A DNA stretch of 36,866 nucleotides from the NCBI GenBank assembly GCA_029979565.1, contig JAPOHG010000019.1:1-36866 (forward strand), read 5' to 3'. The notes beneath the pieces were generated by a model that was not told the origin of the DNA, did no database searches, and was given only the letters and a program-made list of their open reading frames with translations. Within the stretch, counting starts at the first letter, position 1. Each line of letters begins with the position of its first letter. This document shows positions 1 to 9,225 of the stretch, piece by piece. The translations under genes were made by a program, and so were the position numbers. The stretch is from a bacterium (GTDB taxonomy: Bacteria > Bacteroidota > Bacteroidia > Flavobacteriales_D > Sanyastnellaceae).

Positions 1-1116
1 ACCACCGAAGATGGTGACGCCGCTCACGACCAATTGCTCGCTCATGTCCACCTTGAAGGTTACAGGGACAGGAGAGATCATTTCGCATGAACCGTCCGTG
101 CTGCACTGGCCGAAGCATGTGCTGACGACAGTGTTGTTGTTGACTTCTGGCAAGAATCGGTCGTTGTAGTTGTTGGGGTCGCCACATGGCAAGCCTGCGA
201 GGTTTTCCTTGCACGACCAATCGCCACAAGCACCGTTGGTGAAGGTGTAGAAGCTGCTAAAGCCAGCAGCGACCTCCACCGTGATGGAGTAGATGCCATC
301 GCCGTCTTCGTCCGTCATCTCATTGTCACCGGGGTTGCCAAAGTTGCCGCCGCCCGCGAGGTATACACCTGTCGGGTCAACATCTTCCATTTCCATGTTC
401 ACATTGAACGTGACGGTGTACGTGCTGTCACCTCCGCCGCCACCGCCGGAACCTTCACAGGCGTCGCAGCTGTTGAAGCAGTATGCCTCGGTAACAATTG
501 GTTCATCGACTACCTCGAGGATGCGGTTGGTGTACGCACCGCTGGTCAATGTGCACTCCACGTAAGTCGAGTCAAACGCTTCGTTCGCTCCACTGTTTTG
601 GAAGAGGTATTGATAAACGCCCGTTTCCAAAGATGTAGTGTACTCGTAGATGTTATCGCCATCGTCATCGGTCATGGGAATCGCGCCCCAGCCGTCGTAT
701 GCAGCATGAAGGTACACGCCGTCTGTCACGGTCTGTTCTGACATGTCCACGCGGAACGTGACATCGGACGCCGTGAGCGAAGCGCACGTTCCATCTGTAG
801 TGCACTGCGCGAAGCACGTTGAGTAGGTCGCTCCAGCCGAGGTTACTTCTGGCAAGAATCGGTCAGACCATTGGCCGTAGGCGCAATCTTGTCCGACGAT
901 GTTTTCTTTGCATGACCAGTCTCCACAGGCACCATTGGTAAATGTGTAGGCCCCGGAATATCCGAGAGGCATGGCCATGGTGATGGTCCAGATGCCGTCG
1001 CCGTCATCATCTGACATGGGATTATCCCCGGGAAGACCGAAGTAGTCACCACCAGCGAGGTAAACGCCATCTGGCGAAACCTCTTCGTTGGCCATATTGA
1101 CCTCCCAGGTTATGAT
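1..1116 (-). repeat. A-B-A-B tandem protein modules inside the partial secreted protein
   Basis: Two copies of a roughly 110-residue module (type A) alternate with two copies of a related but distinct module (type B); the fourth is cut by the window edge. The two A copies share GVYLAGG, the PGDN segment and GACGDWSCKEN almost unchanged, which suggests duplication of an A-B unit. Boundaries are approximate. Confidence 0.65.
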
Positions 1117-1179
1117 TCCAACTTGGGCGGTTGCCAAGCCAAAAAACGCGAGAAACGCGAGGGTAAAGAAATGTTTCAT
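1..1179 (-). CDS. Secreted protein with alternating glycan-binding-like modules (3' end missing)
   Basis: An open minus-strand frame runs from an ATG at 1179 to the window edge (about 393 codons, no stop), so the C-terminus is missing. Residues 1-19 are a signal peptide ending near ATA-QV. The rest is built of modules in an A-B-A-B order. Type A (about residues 22-130 and 250-362) carries GVYLAGG, FG-PGDN and GACGDWSCKEN motifs; type B (about 137-238 and 370 onward) carries V-F-VDMSEQ and a GW-type loop followed by TDDDGD. A Gly-rich linker near 240-248 separates the two halves. Modules like these accompany secreted Bacteroidota glycoside hydrolases and resemble starch- or glucan-binding beta-sandwich domains; this is recognition by eye. 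The gene starts 22 nt after the GH3 stop on the same strand, so the two are probably co-transcribed. The missing part could hold a catalytic domain and a T9SS tail. Ligand unknown. Confidence 0.8.
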   Translation of the reverse strand, partial: MKHFFTLAFLAFFGLATAQVGIITWEVNMANEEVSPDGVYLAGGDYFGLPGDNPMSDDDGDGIWTITMAMPLGYSGAYTFTNGACGDWSCKENIVGQDCAYGQWSDRFLPEVTSAGATYSTCFAQCTTDGTCASLTASDVTFRVDMSEQTVTDGVYLHAAYDGWGAIPMTDDDGDNIYEYTTSLETGVYQYLFQNSGANEAFDSTYVECTLTSGAYTNRILEVVDEPIVTEAYCFNSCDACEGSGGGGGGDSTYTVTFNVNMEMEDVDPTGVYLAGGGNFGNPGDNEMTDEDGDGIYSITVEVAAGFSSFYTFTNGACGDWSCKENLAGLPCGDPNNYNDRFLPEVNNNTVVSTCFGQCSTDGSCEMISPVPVTFKVDMSEQLVVSGVTIFGG

Positions 1180-1201
1180 TTAGATATAGTTTGGGTTGTT
1201 T

Positions 1202-3484
1202 TCATTCAACTTTAAAGTCTGCCGTAATCTCGTTGATTACCAAGGTAAAGGCGCCTGGCTCGACCCGGTCTTTCAGGTCCCTGTGTACAAAAGACAGGTC
1301 GCTAATTGGCAATTTGAGGTCATAAGTGACTGTTTCACCGGGTCCAACGTACACACGTTTAAAATCGCGCAAGCGCCGAACGCTTGGTGTAATGGATGCC
1401 ACATGGTCCTGCGCGAAAACAAGGACCAATTCATTGGCCGTTCGCTCCCCTGCATTGGAGATCTCGACCGTTCCGCGAATGGTATCGCCCAGATGGTAAA
1501 TGGAATCCTTCAACGAAAAATTGCTGTATTCAACGGTTGTGTAACTCAAGCCGTGACCGAATGGGTACTGAGGGTAGAACCCTCCGGAGGAATCAGGTTC
1601 AAAACGGTCAGCATGCTTGTGGTCATAAGTCAAATGCGCAGACGGATGACGCGGCCAAGTAAACGGCAATCGGCCGCTGGGGTTGTACGACCCATCCAAA
1701 ACTTGAGCGATGGCTTGTCCGCCGTAATCGCCGGGTAAGTAGGCCATCACCACGGCATCCATCAGAGGTTCAATGTCGGCAAACGTCCGCGGACGGCCCT
1801 CAATGAACACGCCGACAATGGGCACATTCAATGCGTGAATCGTGCGCACGAGTTCCTTTTGGTTGCTGAACAAGCTCAGGTCTTCGTCGTTTCCGACAAA
1901 TTCCGTGTACGGCATTTCCCCCAACCCCAAGACGACACAGGCCGGCCGAGCCGTTTTAATCGATCGGACAATCCTGTCGATGTCTTCCGAATCAAAATCC
2001 ATGGTCAAGGGCGCATCGACAATGCGGTCCGCCCCAAAATGCCCCGCCATGGCCTCTGCCAAATGCGGCCGACCAGGTGTGTTGTAAAGGGGGTTATTTC
2101 CCTGCCATGTGCCTGTCCATCCGCCATTCAAGGCATTCAAGCTGTGGGCCGTTGGTCCGGTGACGAAGACCTTGCCGGTCCCTCCGATGGGTAAAATGGG
2201 CCGATCCGGATAAACAGCATGCTGACCTTCGTTCTTGAGGACCGTGATGGACTCCAACGCCGCGCGCGCCGCTGTCCCTTCGAATCGTGATTTGTCTGGA
2301 TAGTTCTGCAACGCGGGCGGCATCCCCCCTGTTTCAAACAATGCCAATTCCCATTTCATGTTGAGGATTCGTCGCACGGAAAGATCGATGCGCTCTTCGC
2401 TGACGGTGCCTTCTTGCACCAACTCAACCAAGGCTTCACTGAATTCGAGATCAAGTGGCACCATACTCATGTCAATGCCGGCCTCAATGGCCATGCGCGT
2501 GGCCTCTTTGTAATCTTCGGCAACCTTGTGGCGCTTGTACAAATACTTGATGTCGGCCCAATCCGTCACCACTACCCCTTTGAAGCCCAACTCATCGCGC
2601 AACAAATCCGTCAACAGGTGGCGATTGGCGTGCACCGGAATGCCGTTGATTTCACCGCTGTTGACCATGATGGACATGGCTCCTGCATCGATGGCGGCTT
2701 TGAAGGAAGGAAGAAAGTATTCTCGCAATTCACGTTCCGGAATCCAAGCTGGGGTGCGGTCCTTACCGGATAAGGAAAAGCCATAACCGAAAAAATGCTT
2801 CAACGTAGCCGCGAACGGGACCTCGCCATTTTGGTATCCATCCACCATGGCCACACCTAGTCGCGAGGCGAGCAAGGGATCTTCACCGAAGGTTTCCCAG
2901 AAGCGAGGCCATCGGGGATCCCGTCCCAAATCGAGCACCGGAGAAAAATTCCAGGGAATGCCACACGCCGCGACCTGTGCAGCAGTAGCGGCAGCATTCT
3001 TCCGCACCAATTCCTCGTTCCACGTAGCGGCCAAGCCAATCTGCTGAGGACCGAGAACAGCTTCCGACGTGTACGTCGGACCGTGAATGGCATCGATGCC
3101 ATACAAAACGGGAATGCGGGATTCTTTCAGCGCAGCACGCTCTTGGATACCCGTGATGAACTCGTGCCATTTGGCGGGGGTGTGTGCGTGGTTCCCGCAG
3201 TTGAGAATGCTCCCTACCTGGTACTCGATCAATGCCTCTGCTGCACGCAACGAATCGAAGTCCTGCGGCTCGATGATTTTCTTTTTTTCCTTTTGTAAAA
3301 TGGCCCCCAAAGTGAGCTGGGTCATCTCTCCCACCTTAGCCTCCAAACTCATGGTTGACAAAAGGGAATCAATGAACACCTGTTTGTCGCTTTTTTCGCC
3401 CGTCGCCGCGCTACCACACCCCCCCATGAGTAGGAGAAGTCCAGCAATCCCAAATAGGTAATAGAATTTTGACAGGCTGTTCAC
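1202..3484 (-). CDS. GH3 beta-glucosidase-type lipoprotein
   Basis: This is a glycoside hydrolase family 3 enzyme that should remove glucose or related sugars from beta-glucan oligosaccharides. The GTG at 3484 gives a compact lipoprotein signal (LLLLMGGC); a TTG at 3550 would add 22 residues without an obvious role and no ATG is available. In the longer numbering the lipobox Cys is residue 45. Family marks include the RDPRWPR-WETFGEDP segment (about 210-225), KHF (251-253), the catalytic nucleophile Asp330 in VVVTDWAD, the PFGHGLSYT motif and a C-terminal Fn3-like domain after about 690. Length (about 760 residues) is normal for BglX-like three-domain GH3. The lipobox places it on a membrane surface in the periplasm or outside. 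It is divergent from the GH2 gene and 22 nt upstream of the modular secreted protein. Exact linkage specificity cannot be read from sequence. Confidence 0.93.
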   Translation of the reverse strand: MNSLSKFYYLFGIAGLLLLMGGCGSAATGEKSDKQVFIDSLLSTMSLEAKVGEMTQLTLGAILQKEKKKIIEPQDFDSLRAAEALIEYQVGSILNCGNHAHTPAKWHEFITGIQERAALKESRIPVLYGIDAIHGPTYTSEAVLGPQQIGLAATWNEELVRKNAAATAAQVAACGIPWNFSPVLDLGRDPRWPRFWETFGEDPLLASRLGVAMVDGYQNGEVPFAATLKHFFGYGFSLSGKDRTPAWIPERELREYFLPSFKAAIDAGAMSIMVNSGEINGIPVHANRHLLTDLLRDELGFKGVVVTDWADIKYLYKRHKVAEDYKEATRMAIEAGIDMSMVPLDLEFSEALVELVQEGTVSEERIDLSVRRILNMKWELALFETGGMPPALQNYPDKSRFEGTAARAALESITVLKNEGQHAVYPDRPILPIGGTGKVFVTGPTAHSLNALNGGWTGTWQGNNPLYNTPGRPHLAEAMAGHFGADRIVDAPLTMDFDSEDIDRIVRSIKTARPACVVLGLGEMPYTEFVGNDEDLSLFSNQKELVRTIHALNVPIVGVFIEGRPRTFADIEPLMDAVVMAYLPGDYGGQAIAQVLDGSYNPSGRLPFTWPRHPSAHLTYDHKHADRFEPDSSGGFYPQYPFGHGLSYTTVEYSNFSLKDSIYHLGDTIRGTVEISNAGERTANELVLVFAQDHVASITPSVRRLRDFKRVYVGPGETVTYDLKLPISDLSFVHRDLKDRVEPGAFTLVINEITADFKVE

Positions 3485-3638
3485 GTAGAGTGAGCGGTTT
3501 TCCTTCGGTGAGTTCACGCCGGGTTCATTGCTCAGGCGACAGGTGTGCAATTTACACGCTTAATTTGACATAACCTGTAGATTCGAGAGCCTTTTTTTGC
3601 CCCTCCTGACGGAGCGTTCTATCTTGGAGAATTGCAGC
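3485..3638. promoter_or_regulatory. Divergent intergenic region between GH3 and GH2 genes
   Basis: This 154-base stretch lies between the two divergent glycosidase genes and must hold both promoters if they are independently transcribed. I see no convincing pair of Bacteroidota -33 TTTG and -7 TAnnTTTG boxes on either strand, and no clear operator repeat. Confidence 0.4.
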
Positions 3639-6179
3639 ATGCAAACCACTAAAAACATCCACACCACCTTGCCCTTTTGTACAGCTCAATTATGGCATTG
3701 CCTCGCGCTGATACTGTTCGCCATGTCCGGCTGCACGCCTAAATCGCAGGTAGATTCCGTTTGTATTGATGATTGGGAGCTGTACCTCCCACAAACAAAT
3801 GAATGGTTGGCAGTTCAAGTACCGGGAGATGTCATGACCGACTTGCTACAGCATGGACGGATTGATGACCCATATATGGAAACCAACGAACGCACATTGC
3901 AGTGGGTTGAAAATGAAAATTGGGTGTACAGAACACGCGTTTTGGTTTCGGATCATGCAACGGAATCGGTGCTTCGATTTGAAGGACTGGATACGTACGC
4001 AAGCATCGTCGTCAACGATTCTCTGATGCTGGAGACCGACAATGCCCACCGGGCATACGAGGTCGCCTTGCCGCCGTCCGAGGATGCCTGGAACATTGAG
4101 GTAACCCTCCATTCTCCGGTCGAACGGGGCCAGGCCATCTTGGATGTGCAGCCGCGCAACATTCCCGTCAGCAATGAAATGAAACCGATTGGTGAGCAAA
4201 CGAGCAGCGTCACGCGCAAGCCGTATTACCACTTTGGTTGGGATTGGGGACCTCGACTGGTTTCTGCGGGCATTTCAGGTCCGGTCACCATTGTGCCAGC
4301 CACCCAACCGCAGGCCTCATCGAACCGGATTCAAACCACGATGGCAGCAGACGGGTTGGCCGTCATCAGCTTTACACCGGACAGCACTTGGCCCACCGGA
4401 ACATGGACCTTATCTCACCCTAATGGAACGCAAGAAGCCGTCAGTGTGGGCCACAATGGCGGATCATGCACCATAGCATCCCCCGAATGGTGGTGGCCAA
4501 ACGGCATGGGCGACCAACCGCTTTACCGTTTGACGTGGACACCTGATTCGCCTTCGCTTCATTCGCTTCATTGGAACATCGGACTCCGGACCATCGAGTG
4601 GGTACGCGAGCCAGACGCATGGGGCCAGTCGTTCGCCTGTCACGTCAACGGGGTGCGGGTTCAAGCCCGGGGAGCCAATGTGATCCCCACGGACTTTTTC
4701 ACGGTGCGCGGCAGCGAAAGCGAATTATCCCGGCTCCAAAGTGCCGTCGATGCCAACATGAACATGGTGAGGGTCTGGGGCGGTGCCTCCTACCCCAGCG
4801 AGCAGTTTTACAACTTCTGTGACTCTGCGGGGCTCTTGGTGTGGCAGGACTTCATGTTCGCTTGCGCCATGGTGCCCAGTGACTCTGCCTATGTCGCCAA
4901 CGTAGAAGCTGAAGCAGTGCACCAAGTCAAAAGGCTTCGTCATAGGCCGTCACTCGCGCTGTGGTGCGGCAACAATGAGTCGCAAAAGGCCTGGGAAACG
5001 TGGGGCTGGCCTGATTTATTTGAATTGCACGGTGCAGATTCGATTGCGACGGAGGAGGCCTATGCAGCTGTGTTCCACCAAGCGCTTCCGTCCGTCGTGG
5101 CGAGTGAATCCAATGCCTTTTACTGGCCGTCCTCCCCCTCTCGAGATTCACTTGCTCAATATGCATTGGATTCGGGGGATGAACATGCCTGGCATGTATG
5201 GTTTGACACGCTGGATTTCGACTTCTTTTCAGAACACATTGGACGATTTGCAAGCGAATACGGATTGCAGAGTTTGCCCGATGCATGGACGCTCTCAAAG
5301 GTGGGGGTTCGTGCCTTCGAAGACGAGGCACTGCAATTCCGTCAGCGCTCGAAAATGGAGTGGCTGGAGCCCGGGCTGGACGGTTGGGGCATGATGCGCA
5401 TCTACGCCCGTCGGTATGCTGCGGACCCTGTAACGGACGACACCTTGCACACCCCATTGGAACGGTGGATTTACCTAACCCAATTCACCCAGGCCCTTGG
5501 ACTGCGGGAAGCGCTCGAACGGCACCGCACCAGCGATGGACGATATGCTGGCTCTTTGTATTGGCAACTGAGTGACGTCTGGCCCACTGTATCGTGGTCG
5601 ACGGTGGATTATTACGGACGTTGGAAACTGGCGCACCATGCCGTCCAGCAAGCCAACAAACCCCGGTGCGTTCAACGGGCTCATGGACGCACCACAGAAA
5701 CGTTGATCGCCTTCAACGACGCACCGGAGGCATTGGAATCCACTTCACTTCAAGTAGCATTACTCAATATTCAGGGTGACACGTTGCATGCCGAAAATTT
5801 TGCGATCGATTTGCCCGCTTTCTCCCACCATGACCTCGACCTAGGTGCATCCTTTCGCACTTCAAAAGGCATCCTGCGCTGGACGTGGAGCGATGGTGCC
5901 GGAAACGTTCTCGACAAAGGAACGCACCTACACGCAAAGCCCGCAGACGTAGACTGGCCCGACACCACCATTGAAACCGTCTGGAAAGGCGACTCCTTGG
6001 TGTTGACATCCGATCACGTCGCACTGGGGGTGCGGCTTCAATTGGAGGGCGTGCAGTTCGAAGAAAACGGGTTCATGCTCTTCCCGAACGAGCACAAAGC
6101 CGTCCGGTTCCGAACCACCGGTTCTCAAAAAGCGGTGCGTGACGCGCTGAGCGTGGAACATTTTGCCCAGTATCAGTAG
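3639..6179 (+). CDS. GH2 beta-mannosidase-like lipoprotein
   Basis: An 846-residue GH2 enzyme of the beta-mannosidase type. The ATG at 3639 is chosen over an in-frame TTG at 3597 because it directly precedes a lipoprotein signal ending LFAMSGC. The N-terminal half has the jelly-roll and Ig-like domains of GH2 (HFGWDWGPRL segment, YRLTWTP). The TIM barrel carries the acid/base Glu447 in WCGNNES and the nucleophile Glu540 in ASEYGLQS, both typical of beta-mannosidases rather than LacZ-type beta-galactosidases. GH2 beta-mannosidases release terminal mannose from beta-mannosides; other beta-glycosidase activity is possible. It is divergent from the GH3 lipoprotein with a gap of about 150 bases, so the pair may share a control region. 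Its last 7 nt overlap the end of the converging gene. No SusC/SusD transporter genes are seen next to it. Confidence 0.9.
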   Translation: MQTTKNIHTTLPFCTAQLWHCLALILFAMSGCTPKSQVDSVCIDDWELYLPQTNEWLAVQVPGDVMTDLLQHGRIDDPYMETNERTLQWVENENWVYRTRVLVSDHATESVLRFEGLDTYASIVVNDSLMLETDNAHRAYEVALPPSEDAWNIEVTLHSPVERGQAILDVQPRNIPVSNEMKPIGEQTSSVTRKPYYHFGWDWGPRLVSAGISGPVTIVPATQPQASSNRIQTTMAADGLAVISFTPDSTWPTGTWTLSHPNGTQEAVSVGHNGGSCTIASPEWWWPNGMGDQPLYRLTWTPDSPSLHSLHWNIGLRTIEWVREPDAWGQSFACHVNGVRVQARGANVIPTDFFTVRGSESELSRLQSAVDANMNMVRVWGGASYPSEQFYNFCDSAGLLVWQDFMFACAMVPSDSAYVANVEAEAVHQVKRLRHRPSLALWCGNNESQKAWETWGWPDLFELHGADSIATEEAYAAVFHQALPSVVASESNAFYWPSSPSRDSLAQYALDSGDEHAWHVWFDTLDFDFFSEHIGRFASEYGLQSLPDAWTLSKVGVRAFEDEALQFRQRSKMEWLEPGLDGWGMMRIYARRYAADPVTDDTLHTPLERWIYLTQFTQALGLREALERHRTSDGRYAGSLYWQLSDVWPTVSWSTVDYYGRWKLAHHAVQQANKPRCVQRAHGRTTETLIAFNDAPEALESTSLQVALLNIQGDTLHAENFAIDLPAFSHHDLDLGASFRTSKGILRWTWSDGAGNVLDKGTHLHAKPADVDWPDTTIETVWKGDSLVLTSDHVALGVRLQLEGVQFEENGFMLFPNEHKAVRFRTTGSQKAVRDALSVEHFAQYQ

Positions 6180-6619
6180 ACCTTCAGGATGGCGTGCTTC
6201 GCGCCGTTGATTTCGAAACCCTCTCCTGCTCGTTTTCCGAGCATGGCTTGAGCAGCGGGGGATACTGGCGAAAGGGCATACACCGGTTTGGCACCCTCCA
6301 CTGGCAGTTTACCGAATGAAATGGAAATGAAATAGATGATGCGCTCGGTTTCGACCGCGGCACCGCGCGCTGCAACTTCGCACGGCGCATCGGTTAATTG
6401 TTGCAACTCCGATTGGCTGCGCTGTGCCTTTTCCCGTTGCTGATTCAATTGTTGCAGCTCCTGGTCCACCATGGCTCGGGCTGTTTCGTGCTTATCCCCT
6501 GCTGAACTTTTGGTATCCGCCTGCCTGCTATCTTGAAGGGCCACCATGTCCGCCTGAAGGCGGTTCAACGCGTCCCGAACACCGGCGTCCATGATTTTCA
6601 GCCAAGCTTGCTTTTTCAT
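6173..6619 (-). CDS. GreA/GreB C-terminal-domain family protein
   Basis: A 148-residue protein, starting at the ATG at 6619 (upstream codons are read-through of the intergenic AT-rich DNA). The N-terminal half is helical and charged with a TKSSAGDKHETARAM motif (about residues 35-50) and a likely coiled coil (QELQQLNQQREKAQRSQSEL). The C-terminal half has the beta-rich pattern of the GreA/GreB C-terminal FKBP-like domain, with ALSPVSPAAQAMLGKRAGE resembling the SPLG-ALLGK signature. Small proteins of this kind are common in Flavobacteria and are often mislabelled 3-oxoacyl-ACP synthase. A role as a transcript-cleavage or RNA-polymerase secondary-channel factor is plausible but unproved, because the N-terminal coil lacks the full GreA layout. 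It converges on the GH2 gene with a 7-nt overlap. Confidence 0.75.
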   Translation of the reverse strand: MKKQAWLKIMDAGVRDALNRLQADMVALQDSRQADTKSSAGDKHETARAMVDQELQQLNQQREKAQRSQSELQQLTDAPCEVAARGAAVETERIIYFISISFGKLPVEGAKPVYALSPVSPAAQAMLGKRAGEGFEINGAKHAILKVY

Positions 6620-6880
6620 TCCCGACAAATTTTGAAAAAAGTTGAATTGAAAAGTTGAAAATCCAACTAATATTGCTTCAGCAAATTTGAACGTTTTGTC
6701 AAACGCACACATCCAACCCACTCTGGCTCAATGGAAAGCAGAGCGCCAGCGCATCGTTACGAAGCGCCGTGGATGTGCTTTTGCTTTCCGAATCTGATCG
6801 GTCATTGAAAAGAATTGCCTGCGTTGGTAGCGTCGGGCACTCGCAGCCTTTTTCAATGTTTTACCCCTCAGATTCTTGCA
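6620..6880. other. Intergenic region, AT-rich on the left
   Basis: This is the largest gene-free stretch in the window (261 bases), between the divergent Gre-like gene and the polyamine operon. The left 80 bases are AT-rich and repetitive (GTTGAA, AAATTTG), as expected for a promoter of the minus-strand gene, but no full -33/-7 pair stands out. I see no tRNA, small RNA or convincing ORF here. Confidence 0.4.
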
Positions 6881-8329
6881 ATGAAACTGCAGTATTTTGA
6901 TTTGGTGGACCAAACGTTTGATTGGCCACAACCCGAGTTTGAAATCGAAAACGACGCGTTGCGTTTCCACGGCATTCCCATGATGGATGTGGTGGAACGA
7001 TTCGGCTCCCCCCTCCGCATTACGTACCTCCCAAAAATCGGCGAGAACATTCGCCTTGCGCACGGGTGGTTCCGGGATGCCATGAAAAAGCTCAACTACC
7101 CCGGTGCGTATCATTACTGTTATGTCACCAAGAGCTCACATTTCCGGCACGTAACCGAGGAGGTCTTGAAGCACGGAGCCCACATCGAGACTTCGAGCGC
7201 ATTCGATCTCGACATCGTGAATTCTCTGCATTCCACCGGCCACCTGGACAAACAAGACCGCATCATTTGCAACGGCTTCAAAACCGACGGGTACATCGAC
7301 CGAATCGTTGCGTTGCGCGAGAATGGATTCAGCGGATTGCTGCCGGTCATCGACAACGAAGATGAATTCAAGCGATTGGCTTCGCGGCTGGATCGGCCAA
7401 TTGACGTCGGCATCCGGATCGCGACGGAAGAAGAGCCCAAGTTTGCTTTCTACACCTCCCGCCTTGGCATCGGCTACCACCGCATCAAAGGATTTTACCA
7501 AGAGGCGATTGAACCCAACGACTTGGTCAACCTGTCGATGTTACACTTCTTCTGCAACACCGGCATCCGCGACACGGCATACTACTGGAACGAACTCCGC
7601 AAGGCCATGCGCGTGTACACAGAGCTGCGGAAGGTCTGTCCCACATTGACCGCGCTGAACATCGGCGGAGGGTTGCCAACGAAAAACTCGTTGGCGTTTG
7701 AATACGATTACGCGTACATGATTGAGGCCATTTTGGAACAGGTGCAATTGGCCTGCCAAGAAGCCGATGTTCCAGCACCGGATATCTACACCGAATTCGG
7801 CTCTTTCACCGTCGCCGAGGCGGGTGCCACCGTCTTCAAGGTCATCCACCAAAAGCGTCAGAACGATCGGGAGAAATGGAACCTCATCGACTCTTCGTTT
7901 ATGACCACCTTGCCCGATTCGTGGGCGATTAACAAGCGATTTTTGATGTTGCCGTTAAACCGGTGGTTGGACCCGTATGAACGCGTTTTCTTGGGTGGTC
8001 TGACCTGCGACAGCGACGACTACTACAATTCCGAGCAGCACCTCAACGCCATTTACCTTCCTCAGTACAAGCGCGATGCACCGCTTTACATCGGCTTCTT
8101 CAATACCGGGGCGTACCAGGACAACATTGGTGGACACGGAGGCGTGCACCATTGCCTCATCCCGGGCTTGCAGCATGTCCTGATCGACCGCGATGCCAAT
8201 GATGAATTGACCTACGAGGTGTTCTCAATCGAACAAACCTCGGAACAGGTGCTAGGACTGCTTGGATATGCCAAACCTGCTGCTCGTAAGAAAACAACTC
8301 CAGTTTCTGTTCAATCCAATCGAAAATGA
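6881..8329 (+). CDS. speA: Biosynthetic arginine decarboxylase (fold III PLP enzyme)
   Basis: A 482-residue enzyme that decarboxylates arginine to agmatine, the first step of polyamine synthesis. The ATG at 6881 gives the MKLQYFDL start usual for the short Bacteroidota form; in-frame codons before it look untranslated. The PLP-binding Lys is Lys84 in HYCYVTKSSHF, followed by the alanine-racemase-like barrel. Glycine-rich phosphate-binding sequence is seen in ALNIGGGLPT, and TEFGSFTVAEAG and the active-site Cys376 in GLTCDSDD lie in the C-terminal beta domain. It is shorter than E. coli SpeA (about 658 residues), as is normal for this lineage. Its stop overlaps the next start as ATGA, so it is translationally coupled to agmatinase. 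A related decarboxylase specificity cannot be excluded, but the neighbour makes arginine the best substrate. Confidence 0.9.
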   Translation: MKLQYFDLVDQTFDWPQPEFEIENDALRFHGIPMMDVVERFGSPLRITYLPKIGENIRLAHGWFRDAMKKLNYPGAYHYCYVTKSSHFRHVTEEVLKHGAHIETSSAFDLDIVNSLHSTGHLDKQDRIICNGFKTDGYIDRIVALRENGFSGLLPVIDNEDEFKRLASRLDRPIDVGIRIATEEEPKFAFYTSRLGIGYHRIKGFYQEAIEPNDLVNLSMLHFFCNTGIRDTAYYWNELRKAMRVYTELRKVCPTLTALNIGGGLPTKNSLAFEYDYAYMIEAILEQVQLACQEADVPAPDIYTEFGSFTVAEAGATVFKVIHQKRQNDREKWNLIDSSFMTTLPDSWAINKRFLMLPLNRWLDPYERVFLGGLTCDSDDYYNSEQHLNAIYLPQYKRDAPLYIGFFNTGAYQDNIGGHGGVHHCLIPGLQHVLIDRDANDELTYEVFSIEQTSEQVLGLLGYAKPAARKKTTPVSVQSNRK

Positions 8330-9225
8330 ATCCATCACCATTCAGTCCGTACGCCGGGGTCGACACCCCGAATGCCGAGTATGAGCACGCCAAGGCCGTC
8401 CTCATCCCGGTTCCGTATGACGGGACATCCACGTGGGGAAAAGGAGCCGATGCGGGACCTGAAGCGCTCCTTCATGCCACCGAGAACATGGAGCTGTACG
8501 ACATCGAAACGGGTACGGAAGTGTTCCGCGAAGGGATATTCATTGCCCCTGCGGTGGAGGAATCCGCCTCCCCCGAATCCATGACCGCCGCTGTCAAAAC
8601 CTACACCGCCCAGGTTCTATCGGACGACAAAACTCCTGTGGTCTTGGGCGGCGAACACAGCGTGAGCATCGGTGCTATCCAAGCGTGTGCTGCTGTCCAT
8701 CCCGACCTGGCCGTACTCCACATCGATGCCCATGCGGACCTGCGACCGTCCTACCTCGGTTCGGTATGCAATCACGCCTGCGCCGTGCATTGGGCATCTC
8801 AACATTGCACCCTCGTCCAAGTAGGGATTCGAAGCATGGATGCGTCCGAATTGCCATTTATCCAGGAGGGCTGCCTCTTCACTGGCGATGACTGCCGATA
8901 CCGCAACGACGATGCTTGGCAAGCTGACGCTCTCGCGGCATTGGGACAACCAAAGCGCCCTCTTTATATCACTGTGGACCTCGACGCCTTTGATCCCGCC
9001 TACCTGCCCGATACAGGGACCCCTGAACCGGGCGGGCTCGACTGGTTTCAAATCACCCGTTTGATCCGCAAAGCTTCCGAAAAATTTCATGTCGTTGGCT
9101 TCGACATCGTCGAATTGGCCGCACATGCCGGCAGCAAACCCAGCGACTTTTTGGCGGCCAAACTGCTGTATAAAATGCTCACTTATTGCCTCAAACCTAC
9201 CCCCGTCAGCGCACCCCAATCATGA
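8326..9225 (+). CDS. speB: Agmatinase (ureohydrolase)
   Basis: A 299-residue ureohydrolase that converts agmatine to putrescine and urea. The dimetal site is complete: His111 in GGEHS, Asp134/His136/Asp138 in HIDAHAD, and Asp218/Asp220 in VDLDAFDP. The length is typical for agmatinase, and the position directly behind arginine decarboxylase favours agmatine over arginine, guanidinobutyrate or formiminoglutamate. Start and stop both overlap their neighbours by 4 nt (ATGA), so decarboxylase, agmatinase and the deoxyhypusine-synthase-like enzyme form one coupled unit. Cytoplasmic, no signal peptide. Confidence 0.93.
   Translation: MNPSPFSPYAGVDTPNAEYEHAKAVLIPVPYDGTSTWGKGADAGPEALLHATENMELYDIETGTEVFREGIFIAPAVEESASPESMTAAVKTYTAQVLSDDKTPVVLGGEHSVSIGAIQACAAVHPDLAVLHIDAHADLRPSYLGSVCNHACAVHWASQHCTLVQVGIRSMDASELPFIQEGCLFTGDDCRYRNDDAWQADALAALGQPKRPLYITVDLDAFDPAYLPDTGTPEPGGLDWFQITRLIRKASEKFHVVGFDIVELAAHAGSKPSDFLAAKLLYKMLTYCLKPTPVSAPQS

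Noticed and set aside
3597-3638. TTG extension of the GH2 protein
   Set aside because: It would put 14 polar residues before a complete lipoprotein signal peptide; the ATG at 3639 fits better.
6728-7114. Minus-strand 128-codon frame covering the intergenic region and start of speA
   Set aside because: Most of it is antisense to the conserved N-terminus of arginine decarboxylase and the protein is of odd composition, so it is a shadow.
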